A DNA stretch of 64,000 bases from contig CAVTJN010000022.1 in the NCBI GenBank assembly GCA_963735055.1, forward strand, positions 27,745 through 91,744. Direction: 5' to 3'. The notes below the pieces were generated by a model that made no database searches, had not been told where the DNA came from, and saw only the letters and a program-made list of their open reading frames with translations. Below are positions 47,468-56,163 of the stretch, piece by piece. The position numbers and the translations under genes are program-made. This DNA is from JBBITI01 sp963735055 (GTDB lineage Bacteria > Chloroflexota > Dehalococcoidia > Dehalococcoidales > UBA2162). The stretch's first letter is position 1, and each line of letters starts with the position of its first letter.

Positions 47468-48448
47468 CTAGCGCCCCATGTCTAGAGCGGGGGTTTCTTC
47501 CACCGGGACCTTGACCGACTCCGTAACTTCCTTCATTATCTCGGCGGCCGTTCGGCCGCGCAGATGGCTCTGTTGTTTGGTGATGAGGCGGTGCTCCAGG
47601 ACAAACGGAGCCAGGTACTTGACGTCGTCGGGAATCACGTAGGGACGACCCCGAAGTGCCGCCAATGCCTGGCTGGACTTGTAGAGAGCGAGCATCGACC
47701 GCGGGCTGCCCCCGAGTTCAACCTGGGGATGCTCGCGGGTGGCGTGCACGAGGTCGACAATGTAACCTTCGATGTCCGGGTCGACCGCCACCTCCTGCCT
47801 GCGCCGCTGCAGATCGAGTAGTTCTTCCGTGGTGACCACTGGTACCAGCTCATCGATCACGTTGGCCACGCGAAAACGCTGCAATATCACATGGTCGTCG
47901 TCCCGAGTGGGGTAGCCCAGCTTGATTCGAAGAAGAAACCGATCGATCTGAGCTTCCGGCAGGGGAAAAGTGCCTTCAAGTTCGATCGGGTTCTGGGTCG
48001 CCAGCACCACAAACGGCCGCGGCAAAGGCCGGGTGTCGCCCTCGACCGTCACCTGGCGCTCTTCCATGGCCTCAAGAAGGGCCGACTGCGTCCGCGGCGT
48101 CGCCCGGTTAATTTCGTCGGCCAGCAGCACCTGGGCAAAGACCGGCCCGGGTCTGAACTCGAATTCACCGGCCTTTTGGTTGTAAAGATAAGTCCCGGTG
48201 ATATCGGACGGGAGCAGGTCGGGCGTTGACTGGATGCGATGGAAGGTGCAGCCCAGCGAGCGGGCGACCGCCTTTGCCAGCATCGTCTTGCCGATTCCCG
48301 GCACGTCCTCGAGCAGGACATGCCCTTCACAGAAGATGGCCACCAGAACGAGCTCGACCGCCGACGATTTCCCTACGATCACGCGCTCGACGCTTTCGAG
48401 AACGCGCTTACCGGCGCCAGACAGGAGTTCGACGCTTGCCTTATCCAT
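47468..48448 (-). CDS. MoxR-family AAA+ ATPase
   Basis: 326 residues. Walker A EDVPGIGKTML near 48, Walker B LLADEINRATPRTQSALLEAM near 110, sensor 1 VLATQNPIELEGTFPLPEAQ. All MoxR-typical. Putative chaperone for the neighbouring DUF58 protein. An extended -10 (TGTTATAAT, 48472-48480 minus) lies just upstream. Confidence 0.95.
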   Translation of the reverse strand: MDKASVELLSGAGKRVLESVERVIVGKSSAVELVLVAIFCEGHVLLEDVPGIGKTMLAKAVARSLGCTFHRIQSTPDLLPSDITGTYLYNQKAGEFEFRPGPVFAQVLLADEINRATPRTQSALLEAMEERQVTVEGDTRPLPRPFVVLATQNPIELEGTFPLPEAQIDRFLLRIKLGYPTRDDDHVILQRFRVANVIDELVPVVTTEELLDLQRRRQEVAVDPDIEGYIVDLVHATREHPQVELGGSPRSMLALYKSSQALAALRGRPYVIPDDVKYLAPFVLEHRLITKQQSHLRGRTAAEIMKEVTESVKVPVEETPALDMGR

Positions 48449-48471
48449 ATATCCTCACTTCGAGTTTTCCC

Positions 48472-48480
48472 ATTATAACA
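48472..48480 (-). promoter_or_regulatory. Extended -10 promoter of the MoxR operon
   Basis: Minus-strand TGTTATAAT; a perfect -10 with TGn. No strong -35 at 17 bases (TTCCGG). Confidence 0.5.
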
Positions 48481-48610
48481 TCTCATGCTCCGGGCCGGAA
48501 GACACGATCGCCAAGCATAATATTGTGCCTGTCCGCCTGAAGGCGCTCGCCGGGGTTCGCCCATCTCCGGGCCTGCCGCGCCTGCTGACCCTTGAGTCGC
48601 GCCGGGGCTA

Positions 48611-48640
48611 TTGACTTTCTCAACGTGGTACGATTATCGT
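48611..48640 (+). promoter_or_regulatory. Candidate promoter of topA
   Basis: -35 TTGACT (48611-48616), 18-base spacer, -10 TATCGT (48635-48640). The 315-base gap 48449-48763 contains this, the MoxR promoter and nothing else I can support. Confidence 0.4.
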
Positions 48641-48763
48641 TAGCGGTCGAATCCGGAACTGTTCATGAGCAGTACTATGGCGCCTCCTCCAGCCGTTCCG
48701 AGGCAATTCGCCGGACCGGAACCCGTTTGGAATTGGCGCTCATTTCGGTGAAAAGGGGTCGTT

Positions 48764-50930
48764 GTGGCAAGCGAAAAGAGTTTGGTAATCGTGGAATCTC
48801 CCACCAAGGAGAAGACTATTGGCAGGATCCTCGGGAAGGACTATGTTACGAGGTCGTCGCGGGGGCACATCCGGGACCTTCCCGAAACCAGGCTGGGAGT
48901 AGACGTTGGAAATGGATTTGCCGACTTCTACCTGATCGACCGGAAGAAGCTCCCTTTCCGCGATGAGTTGCGAGCGCTGGCCGAATCCTCGAAGGCGGTG
49001 TTGCTGGCAACTGATCCCGACCGGGAAGGCGAGGCCATCGCCTGGCATTTGCAGGAAGTAATTGGGCCCGATAAGGCGAAATATAACCGCATCCATTTCT
49101 CCGAGATAACCAGGGGAGCGATCGAAAAAGGGGTGCGCTCGGTGCAGTCGATAGATATGAACCTGGTGGAAGCGCAGACGCGCCCGCCGCATCATGGACA
49201 GACTGATCGGCTATCCGCTCAGCGATCTACTTAGAACCAAGGTGGGCAGAGGCGTAACCGCGGGCAGGGTACAATCTCCGACGGTGGGTATGATCGTCGA
49301 CCGTGAGCGGGAACGGGCCAGGTTCGTTCCCCACGAATACTGGTCGATAGAAGTCGAACTGAGCAAGAACAACACCAACAGCCATAACGGGACCTTCCGC
49401 GCCGCGTTCGTCGGTCGGACCGACGGCGCGAAGGTCGAGATTCAGGGCGAAGCGGAAGCCACGGCCCTCAAGAAGGAACTGGAGAATGCCCGTTTCCGCG
49501 TGGCCAAAGTGACCACCAGGGAAGTCACCCGCCAGCCCGCGCCGCCTTTCATTACCAGCACCCTTCAGCGGGAAGCGGCCAGCAAGCTGCACTTCGCGGT
49601 GGGGCGGACGATGTCCGTCGCCCAGGAGCTCTTTGAGGGTATCGACATCCCCGGCGACGGGCCGGTCGGCCTGATCACTTACATGAGGACCGATTCGACC
49701 CGCCTGGCCGAGTCCGCGGTGACGGAAATCAGGCAGTACATCGGAGAGCGCATGGGTGAAAACCAGCTTTCGCCCGAAATCAGGACCGCCCAGGGCAAAG
49801 TCAAGGGGGCCCAGGAAGGTCACGAGGCCATCCGGCCCACCAGCATCTACCGCGAGCCAGCGGCGGTCAGACCCTGGCTGAGCCAGCAGCAATTCAACCT
49901 TTATCAGTTGATTTGGAACCGGACGGTCGCCTTCCAGATGGCGGCATCTGTTTCGGAGCAAACTGCCGTTGACATTGGGGCCGCGGCGGCCGCCTCCGGG
50001 AACGAATACGTGTTGAGAACCACCGCATCAAGAATCAAGGTGCCCGGTTTCACGTCACTGTATGCGGAGACGGAAGATGAGGAAACCGCCGAACAAAAGA
50101 CGCCCGACGGCGCCGGTCCGGTTGTAAGCCAGGGTGATGTCCTCGATCTTGTTGCCGTAATACCCGAGCAGCATCACACCAAACCACCGGCCCGTTTCAC
50201 CGAGTCAATGCTGGTGAAGACTCTGGAACAGAACGGCGTGGGACGGCCGAGTACCTATGCATCCATCATCAAAGGAATTCAGAAGATGTACGTCACCAAG
50301 GTGAGCGGCGGGTTTGAGCCAACCGAAGCCGCGTTTGTGGTCACTGACCTTCTCTGCGAGTTCTTCCCCGAGGAAGTCGATATCCAGTTCACCAGCCGGA
50401 TGGAAGAGGCACTGGATGACATCGCCAATGGCAAACGTACCCGGTTAAGCGTCTTGCAGGACTTCTATCCGGCGTTCAAGGCCAGGCTGGACAATGCCAG
50501 GACCAACATGCCGAAGAAGCAGTTGCCTGACAGAGTGACCACCGAAGTGTGCCCCGAGTGCGTCGCCAAGTACGGGCGGGTGAGGCACCTGGTGGTGAAG
50601 AAATCTTCCTCGGGCCTGTTCCTCGGTTGCCCCGGATTCAAGGATCCGGAACAGCCTTGCTCCTACACCCACCCCTACGAGATTAGAACTGGTGTGAAAT
50701 GCCCTGAGCCCGACTGCGGCGGTGAAATCGTCGAGCGGGTGAACAAGAGCGGGACCAGCTTCTGGGGCTGCAATAATTACCCCCGGTGCAAGTTCAGGCT
50801 GCGGGATAAGCCGGCCGCCGAACCATGCCCGCAGTGCGCCGGTCTAATGACGTTTCGCCGAAACGGTAAGGCCAAATGCACCAAGTGCGGATACGAAGAG
50901 GCCGAAGCGCCGGGCGCCGACCAGGATTGA
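48764..50930 (+). CDS. topA: DNA topoisomerase I (type IA), one frameshift
   Basis: GTG start at 48764 after AAAGGGG. The Toprim domain (SLVIVESPTKEKTIG, ATDPDREGEAIAWHL) is in the first frame. At about 49180 (EAQ followed by CGCGCCCGCCGC) the frame shifts and continues as RRIMDRLIGYPLSDLL. The catalytic Tyr is in GLITYMRTDSTR, and GVGRPSTYASI follows. The C-terminal tail has three four-Cys zinc ribbons (CPEC...CPG...C, CPEPDC...C..YPRC, CPQC...CTKC). Total about 720 residues. Since topA is normally essential, the indel is probably an assembly error. Confidence 0.93.
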
Positions 50931-50943
50931 GGCTGCCTTGGGG

Positions 50944-51126
50944 CTACTTTTCCAGTTGTGCGGCAACCTTGACGAGTATCTTCCCCAGCCTCTTATGCCC
51001 TGCTTTGCGGTACCACTTATTGAACCATCTGGCCGTGACCAGGAGCGTTTCGTTGGGAATGCTCTCCAGATCCTTCTCCGCCTCGTTCGCCGCGTTGTCC
51101 ATCGCCTGTAAGGTATCTTCTGCCAT
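50944..51126 (-). CDS. Small conserved-looking protein (60 aa)
   Basis: 60 residues, largely helical: an acidic N-terminal half (EEAEKDLESIPN style) and a basic aromatic C-terminal half (ARWFNKWYRKAGHKRLGKIL). GAGGAG lies about 12 bases upstream and AT-rich CATAATATACT farther up. It converges with topA, 14 bases apart. Codon use and ribosome site suggest a real gene; function unknown. Confidence 0.55.
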   Translation of the reverse strand: MAEDTLQAMDNAANEAEKDLESIPNETLLVTARWFNKWYRKAGHKRLGKILVKVAAQLEK

Positions 51127-51523
51127 ACGCTGTAGTCTCCTCGTAGAGTATATTATGCTAATTTCCGCCCGCAGTCCATCGAGTGGGTCTCCCTGCGTGA
51201 GTCGCGAAACGGTCTGCGTTGATTGGCTTAGCCCGTCTCCTCGGCACGCCGCCCTCGAACTTTAAATATTCCCTCCACGGACCACGGAGGTCACAGCGCG
51301 AATACATCGAGCGCTGGGCGGGCATCATCAGGACGACGGGCGTCAGTTCCGCCCGCCTATTATACTACGGGCGGCCCGGCTCGTTGTTGGCACCGCAGCT
51401 CGTCTCCGGAAAATCGGTATTGAGTTCGACCGGTGTGTGGACCGGACTTCCACAATGCTATAATTGAACCGTCTTCGGACCAGAGGCAAGAGCATTTCGT
51501 GAGGACAGTAACGGGGGGCGGAC
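51127..51523. other. Gene-free stretch with an inverted repeat and an extended -10
   Basis: 397 bases. At about 51349-51375 an inverted repeat CCGCCCG / CGGGCGG flanks CTATTATACTA, which on the minus strand holds TATAAT; it could be an operator over a -10. TGCTATAAT at 51456-51464 on the plus strand is an extended -10 for the exonuclease gene. No RNA gene is recognised. Confidence 0.5.
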
Positions 51524-52420
51524 TTGCTCCGGCATAGTTTCATCCATATCCCGGGAGTAGGGCCGAGTACGGAACGGTCGCTGTGGTCGCAAGGTCTGCG
51601 CAACTGGGGCGATTGCCTAACCCGGCGGGCTTCACGAGTCTGCGGCTACCCGATGACGTCAACCCTGAGAATGCACGCCCGGGAGTCCGAGATCAACCTG
51701 CACAATGGCAACGCCGTTTACTTCGACCGCCTCTTACCGAAGTCGGAAACGTGGAGAATGTACGGTGACTTCCGGGACAGGGCGGCGTTCGTCGACATCG
51801 AGACCACCGGGCACCGGGGGGAGGGGGAGATAACGGTGATCGGTCTGTTCGACGGTATTCGGACCAAGGTCTTCGTGAAGGGCAAGAACCTGGGCGATTT
51901 CAAGAACGAAATACGCGACTACGCCCTGCTGGTGACCTACAACGGCAATCAGTTCGACATCCCGTTCATGTGCGATACCTTCGGCGATATTTTCACGAAT
52001 GTGGCCCACATTGACCTGCAGTATGCCCTGCAACGGTTGGGTTATCTAGGCGGCCTGAAGACGATACAGGAGCAGTTTGGCCTGCGCCGGGACGGCCTGC
52101 TGAGCAACCTGGACGGCAGGTGCGCCATCTGGCTCTGGGAAGAATACGTAAAGGGCAGCAAGAAGGCCCTCGACACCCTCCTCCGCTACAATCTGGAGGA
52201 CGCTGTCGTCCTGCAGTCACTGGCCGAGGCGGTCTACAACGAATCGGCCCGGAAATTGCCCGTCCCGGTTGAAGGACTACGCCCCGGCAGAAAGCCGAAG
52301 GTCGACATTCCATACGACGAAGAACTGGTCAGGAAGCTCGCCAAGCGACGTGCCCTGGGTACGCGCATCAGGGCTTTGCCGCCGGGTCAAGCGGACGACG
52401 AGGTGCTGCAGCCCGTTTAG
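51524..52420 (+). CDS. DnaQ-like 3'-5' exonuclease (RNase H_2/YprB type) with HhH-like N-terminus
   Basis: 298 residues, TTG start. The N-terminus has HIPGVGPSTERSLWSQG, a helix-hairpin-helix-like element. The nuclease core has FVDIETTG (DxE), YNGNQFDIPFM, a third motif around HIDLQYALQRLG and NLEDAVVLQSLAE with the last Asp. This is the predicted exonuclease family with ribonuclease H-like fold. The C-terminus is basic (LAKRRALGTRIRAL). It stands alone between two promoters. Confidence 0.85.
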   Translation: MLRHSFIHIPGVGPSTERSLWSQGLRNWGDCLTRRASRVCGYPMTSTLRMHARESEINLHNGNAVYFDRLLPKSETWRMYGDFRDRAAFVDIETTGHRGEGEITVIGLFDGIRTKVFVKGKNLGDFKNEIRDYALLVTYNGNQFDIPFMCDTFGDIFTNVAHIDLQYALQRLGYLGGLKTIQEQFGLRRDGLLSNLDGRCAIWLWEEYVKGSKKALDTLLRYNLEDAVVLQSLAEAVYNESARKLPVPVEGLRPGRKPKVDIPYDEELVRKLAKRRALGTRIRALPPGQADDEVLQPV

Positions 52421-52685
52421 CGGTCCGCAATCTTTCCAGTCTCCAGCAGAATCCAGAGACGACGGTTTGGCGCACGCACGCTTAGTTACTCTCTTTGGAC
52501 CCGGCGTCAGCATCCGCGCAGTTTCGTCGTGGATTTAACTGCCTGATCGATCGTGGGTGAGTTTGTGTTCGGGCAAGGCACAAGCTGGCGAACCACAGGC
52601 AGCCTTACATTCTCTCAATACTCTTTTATCCCCCCTTTTGACAAAATGATCGACGGGACAGGCATGATGTAGTATTTAGTACAAT

Positions 52686-52714
52686 TTGACAGTTATTTGG
52701 AGATATGATAATCT
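52686..52714 (+). promoter_or_regulatory. Promoter of the MerR-like regulator
   Basis: Consensus -35 TTGACA (52686-52691), 17-base spacer, -10 TAATCT (52709-52714). The 355-base gap 52421-52775 has no supported RNA element apart from this. Confidence 0.7.
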
Positions 52715-52781
52715 GAAAATCGATCGCATTTCAAGAGAACGCGCTGGCAAACGGGAGGGAGCATGAAAAGGAGTCTTGCAG

Positions 52782-53435
52782 ATGAGTGAGGAGGGTCTGG
52801 TCGGAATCAGCGACGCCTGCCAGATTCTGAATGTCAGCGAAACGGCGTTGCGCCAGTGGACCGACGAAGGCAAGATCAAGGCATTTGTGACGCCGGGGGG
52901 ACACCGGCGATACCTGGTGGCGGACTTAAAGAAGTTCATGAACTCCCCCCAGAAAGTAGTGGGCATCAGAGACCTAGTGGTGGAACTGGAGGAGACCGCC
53001 CATTCGCTGCGGGACACGGCGATGACGTCGTTAAGCGGCAAGGCATGGTACGACCGTCTGGATACGGAATCGCGCCAGCGTTTGGCCGGCCTCGGGCGGG
53101 GCATGCTACAGGTCATCATAAGGTACGCCAACGAACCGGCGGGACGGGACGAGACCATGGCCATGGCCAGGGACGTCGGCCAGGACTTCGGACGGACTCT
53201 AGCCCACCTAGGACTTCCGCTGACCGATTCGGTTGAAGCTTTTCTGCTGCACCGTGACCCGATCATGAACGCGGCGACTCACCTCATGAAAAAGAAGGGG
53301 ACGCTGACCGGCCGTTTTGTCGAAGCGATCCCGCTGATGGCGCAGGTCATGGACGAGGCCCTGGTCTCGCTGGTGGCGGCGCACCAGCAGCACCAGGCAG
53401 TCCAGGGACGAAATACGCGGCAATCCAATCGCTAG
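52782..53435 (+). CDS. MerR/excisionase-type HTH regulator with a C-terminal sensor-like domain
   Basis: 217 residues from the ATG at 52782 (AAGGAG 8 bases before). N-terminal winged HTH about 5-55: ISDACQILNVSETALRQWTDEGKIKAFVTPGGHRRY, the classic MerR/BldC type. After a linker with a helical hairpin (about 65-90) comes an all-helical domain (about 95-205) with YANEPAGRDETMAMARDVGQDFG and LPLTDSVEAFLLHR. This domain is similar in layout to the helical N-terminal domains of RsbRD-like and histidine kinase proteins. The gene lies directly upstream of the metal/cobalamin importer in the same direction, so it may regulate it. Confidence 0.8.
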   Translation: MSEEGLVGISDACQILNVSETALRQWTDEGKIKAFVTPGGHRRYLVADLKKFMNSPQKVVGIRDLVVELEETAHSLRDTAMTSLSGKAWYDRLDTESRQRLAGLGRGMLQVIIRYANEPAGRDETMAMARDVGQDFGRTLAHLGLPLTDSVEAFLLHRDPIMNAATHLMKKKGTLTGRFVEAIPLMAQVMDEALVSLVAAHQQHQAVQGRNTRQSNR

Positions 53436-53471
53436 ATCCGGATCTTTGATTACATGAAGGAGGAATCCCCA

Positions 53472-54476
53472 GTGGCACCATGGACATCACAAGATAACAA
53501 ACAGACAGGACGAATGTTACGTGTTGGCGCAGCCCTGATCGCGGGACTGTTCATCGTCCTGGCCGTTGCGGCATGCGCAACCCCGGCAACAACGACAACC
53601 ACCACCAGCACCCCGCCGGCCACCGTGGCCGCCACCACCTATCCGGTGACGGTCACCGACCTGCTCGGCCGTTCGGTGAAGATTGCGCAGAAACCGGCGC
53701 GCATCGTCACCCTGCTCCCCACGGCCACCGAGACACTTTACCAGGCGGGCGGAACCGCCATCGGGCGGGATAGCTCTTCCAAATATCCCGCCGGAGTTGA
53801 GACACTGCCGGCAGTGGGAGGCGCCTACAATCCCACTATGGAGTCGATAGCAGCGCTGACGCCAGACCTGATCATTATTGAAGCGCTGTCCCAGGAAAGG
53901 TTGATCCCGGCCCTGGAGAAGCTGGGGGCCAGCGTGCTCGCCGTCCGAGCGGCCTCGCCGGATGATGTGTATGTCAGCCTGACCCTGGTGGGAAAGGTAA
54001 TCGACAAGAGCGAGACGGCGGCAAAAGCGATCGCCGGTATCACGGCCCGGATCGACGCCGTCAAGAAGGCCACCCGCTCCGGGCGGAGCGTCCTCGTGCT
54101 CATCTCTGATGCCAACCGAAACATCTACGCCGCCAAACCGGCCTCTTATCCCGGGGCCCTGCTGGCCATGTTGGGGCAGACCAATCCGGCGTCGACCATC
54201 GCCGATTCCGGACCATACCCCGGGTTTGGTCTCCTCACCGGCGAACAGGCACTGGCCATGAATGCCGATGTCATCCTCACCATCTCCCCCGCACCCGCAC
54301 CCGCCCCCAAGCTGTCCGATTCGCTGGCGCAGGTCCCCGGTTTCAACCAGATGGCAGCGGTAAAAGGCGGTAAAGTCAAAGAGCTCGACCCCGTCCTGTT
54401 CTTACAGGCGCAGGGTCCGCGAATCGCCGATGCGGCGGAGCAGATGGCAGGAATTCTTAACCAGGTCGCCCCGTGA
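53472..54476 (+). CDS. Substrate-binding lipoprotein of a cobalamin/iron-siderophore ABC importer
   Basis: 334 residues from the GTG at 53472, preceded by AAGGAGG at 53457-53463. Signal peptide with the lipobox LAVAAC, then a Thr-rich linker. Two Peripla_BP_2 lobes (class III, BtuF/FhuD fold): PVTVTDLLGRSVKI, KPARIVTLLPTATETLYQAG, a backbone helix in the middle, then a second lobe ending in NQVAP. GTGA overlap with the permease. Cobalamin, heme or siderophore cannot be told apart here; no cobalamin riboswitch was found upstream. Confidence 0.9.
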   Translation: MAPWTSQDNKQTGRMLRVGAALIAGLFIVLAVAACATPATTTTTTSTPPATVAATTYPVTVTDLLGRSVKIAQKPARIVTLLPTATETLYQAGGTAIGRDSSSKYPAGVETLPAVGGAYNPTMESIAALTPDLIIIEALSQERLIPALEKLGASVLAVRAASPDDVYVSLTLVGKVIDKSETAAKAIAGITARIDAVKKATRSGRSVLVLISDANRNIYAAKPASYPGALLAMLGQTNPASTIADSGPYPGFGLLTGEQALAMNADVILTISPAPAPAPKLSDSLAQVPGFNQMAAVKGGKVKELDPVLFLQAQGPRIADAAEQMAGILNQVAP

Positions 54477-55453
54477 AACGGCTGCCCCTGGTCCTGGGCG
54501 GACTCATGGTACTGCTGGCGGCGGGAGTGTTCATGGGGCTCGCTTTGGGTCCGGTGAAGATTGACTCCCACCGCCTCCTCTCCGCCCTGGCGGGTTCGGG
54601 AGACGCGGTCGCCCGTACCCTGGTCTGGGACTTGCGGTTGCCCCGGGTGGTGGCCGCGCTGCTGGCGGGGTCCTGTCTGGGAGTGGCGGGCTGCCTGTTG
54701 CAGAGCGCCACCCGCAACCCGCTGGGGGACCCGCAACTCTTCGGACTGGGTGGCGGCGCGGCGGTGGTGCAGGCCCTGGCCATGGCGGGCATAGTGACGT
54801 CCAGCGCCTGGGGACTCCCGGCGCTATCGGTGGCCGCTTCGTTGACCGGCGCCGGCGTTATCTCATTCTTCGCTTCCCGCCAGGGCCTGTCGCCGGCGCG
54901 TCTGGCCCTGATCGGAGTTTCACTCTCCGCCCTGGCGGCAGCGGTGACCACCGGCATACTGGCGGGGGCACGCGTCTTCAGTTCGCAGTCGCTAACCTTC
55001 GTTGGGGGCAGCTTCGCCAACCGGGGTTGGCAGGATGTCGTGCCGGCGCTGCCCTTCGCCGGGCTCGGGGTGCTTCTGGCATTGCCCACAGTGGGCAACC
55101 TGAACGCCCTGGCCCTTGGGGACCAGGTCGCCGCCAACCTGGGGGCCCGGCCGGCCCGTACCCGGACCATGGCGATCGCGGCCTCCGGCATATTGGGCGG
55201 GGCGGCGGTGGCCATCGCCGGTATGGTCGGCTTCGTGGGCCTGCTGGTCCCGCATATGGCGCGATTACTGGTCGGTCACGATGTACGGGGAACTTTCTTG
55301 GTTTCAATACTACTTGGCGCCGTCGTGACTCTCTTTGCCGACCAGGCGGCCCGGCTGGTTTTCATGCCGTCAGAAGTCCCGGCCGGACTGTTCACCGCTT
55401 TGATGGGCGCCCCCTTGATGATGTACGTGGCGAGGCGTACCCTGTGGAACTGA
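54473..55453 (+). CDS. FecCD/BtuC-family ABC importer permease
   Basis: 326 residues, GTG start. Nine to ten helices. Family motifs: LRLPRVVAALLAGSCLGVAG with QSATRNPLGDPQLFGLG (the FecCD substrate-path motif), and FVGLLVPHMARLLVGHDVR, the coupling region near the C-terminus. Overlaps the binding protein (GTGA) and the ATPase (10 bases). Confidence 0.93.
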   Translation: MKRLPLVLGGLMVLLAAGVFMGLALGPVKIDSHRLLSALAGSGDAVARTLVWDLRLPRVVAALLAGSCLGVAGCLLQSATRNPLGDPQLFGLGGGAAVVQALAMAGIVTSSAWGLPALSVAASLTGAGVISFFASRQGLSPARLALIGVSLSALAAAVTTGILAGARVFSSQSLTFVGGSFANRGWQDVVPALPFAGLGVLLALPTVGNLNALALGDQVAANLGARPARTRTMAIAASGILGGAAVAIAGMVGFVGLLVPHMARLLVGHDVRGTFLVSILLGAVVTLFADQAARLVFMPSEVPAGLFTALMGAPLMMYVARRTLWN

Positions 55454-56163
55454 ACATAAAGGGTCTATCGTTCAACCGGCACGGGCAACGGGTGCTGGAC
55501 AACATCTCGGCCACCATTCCAGCCGCCGGCCTTACCTGTCTCCTCGGCACAAATGGGGCCGGCAAGACGACCCTGCTCCGTATACTCTGCGGCGAACTGA
55601 GACCGGTATCGGGCACTTTCTTCATCGGTGACGTCGATGCCGGCGCCCTGGCACCGAAAGACATCTCACGGCACTTCGCCATCATTCCGCAGAAATCGCC
55701 GGCACCGCCTTACCTGACGGTGTCGGAGATGGTGGCTCTGGGGCGGTTTCAGCCGCGGCGGGCGCTATGGTGGAGATTGAACGGTGATGACCGGAAGAAG
55801 ATGAGCGTTGCCATCGACCGGTGCCAGATCGCCGGGTTCGCCGACCGGAAGGTGGCCGAGCTGTCGGGTGGCGAACAGCAGCGCGTCTGGCTGTCATTTG
55901 GATTGGCTTCCGACAAGAGCTTCCTGGTACTCGACGAAACGCTGGATGGCATGGACGTTTTTGCCAAGCGGGCTTTCTTCCGTCTCCTGAGGGAGATCGC
56001 GCGGGAAGGAAAAGGGGTCATTCTGGCAACCCACGACCTGTCCATGGTCACCGAATGGGCCGATAAGGTGGTTGCCTTGAGGCAGGGCAGGATCGTCTAC
56101 CAAGGCGGGCCAACTGCGGACGTTGAGGCATTGCTAGGCGAAGAGGCCCCGGCCAGGGGCTAA
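55444..56163 (+). CDS. BtuD/FecE-type ABC importer ATP-binding protein
   Basis: 239 residues from the GTG at 55444, inside the permease 3' end. Walker A GTNGAGKTT, Q-loop IIPQKSPAP, signature LSGGEQQRVWL, Walker B FLVLDETLDGMD, switch His THDLSM. The permease upstream and the binding protein make a complete importer. The D-loop reads LDGMD instead of the more usual LDP. Its stop overlaps the MATE gene by 4 bases. Confidence 0.94.
   Translation: MELNIKGLSFNRHGQRVLDNISATIPAAGLTCLLGTNGAGKTTLLRILCGELRPVSGTFFIGDVDAGALAPKDISRHFAIIPQKSPAPPYLTVSEMVALGRFQPRRALWWRLNGDDRKKMSVAIDRCQIAGFADRKVAELSGGEQQRVWLSFGLASDKSFLVLDETLDGMDVFAKRAFFRLLREIAREGKGVILATHDLSMVTEWADKVVALRQGRIVYQGGPTADVEALLGEEAPARG

Noticed and set aside
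52421..52775. Cobalamin riboswitch before the importer
   Set aside because: I looked for the B12-box and the conserved core sequences and did not find them; only a promoter is supported.
55027..55443. Long upstream extension of the importer ATPase frame
   Set aside because: It is the shadow of the permease gene; the ATPase starts at the GTG at 55444.
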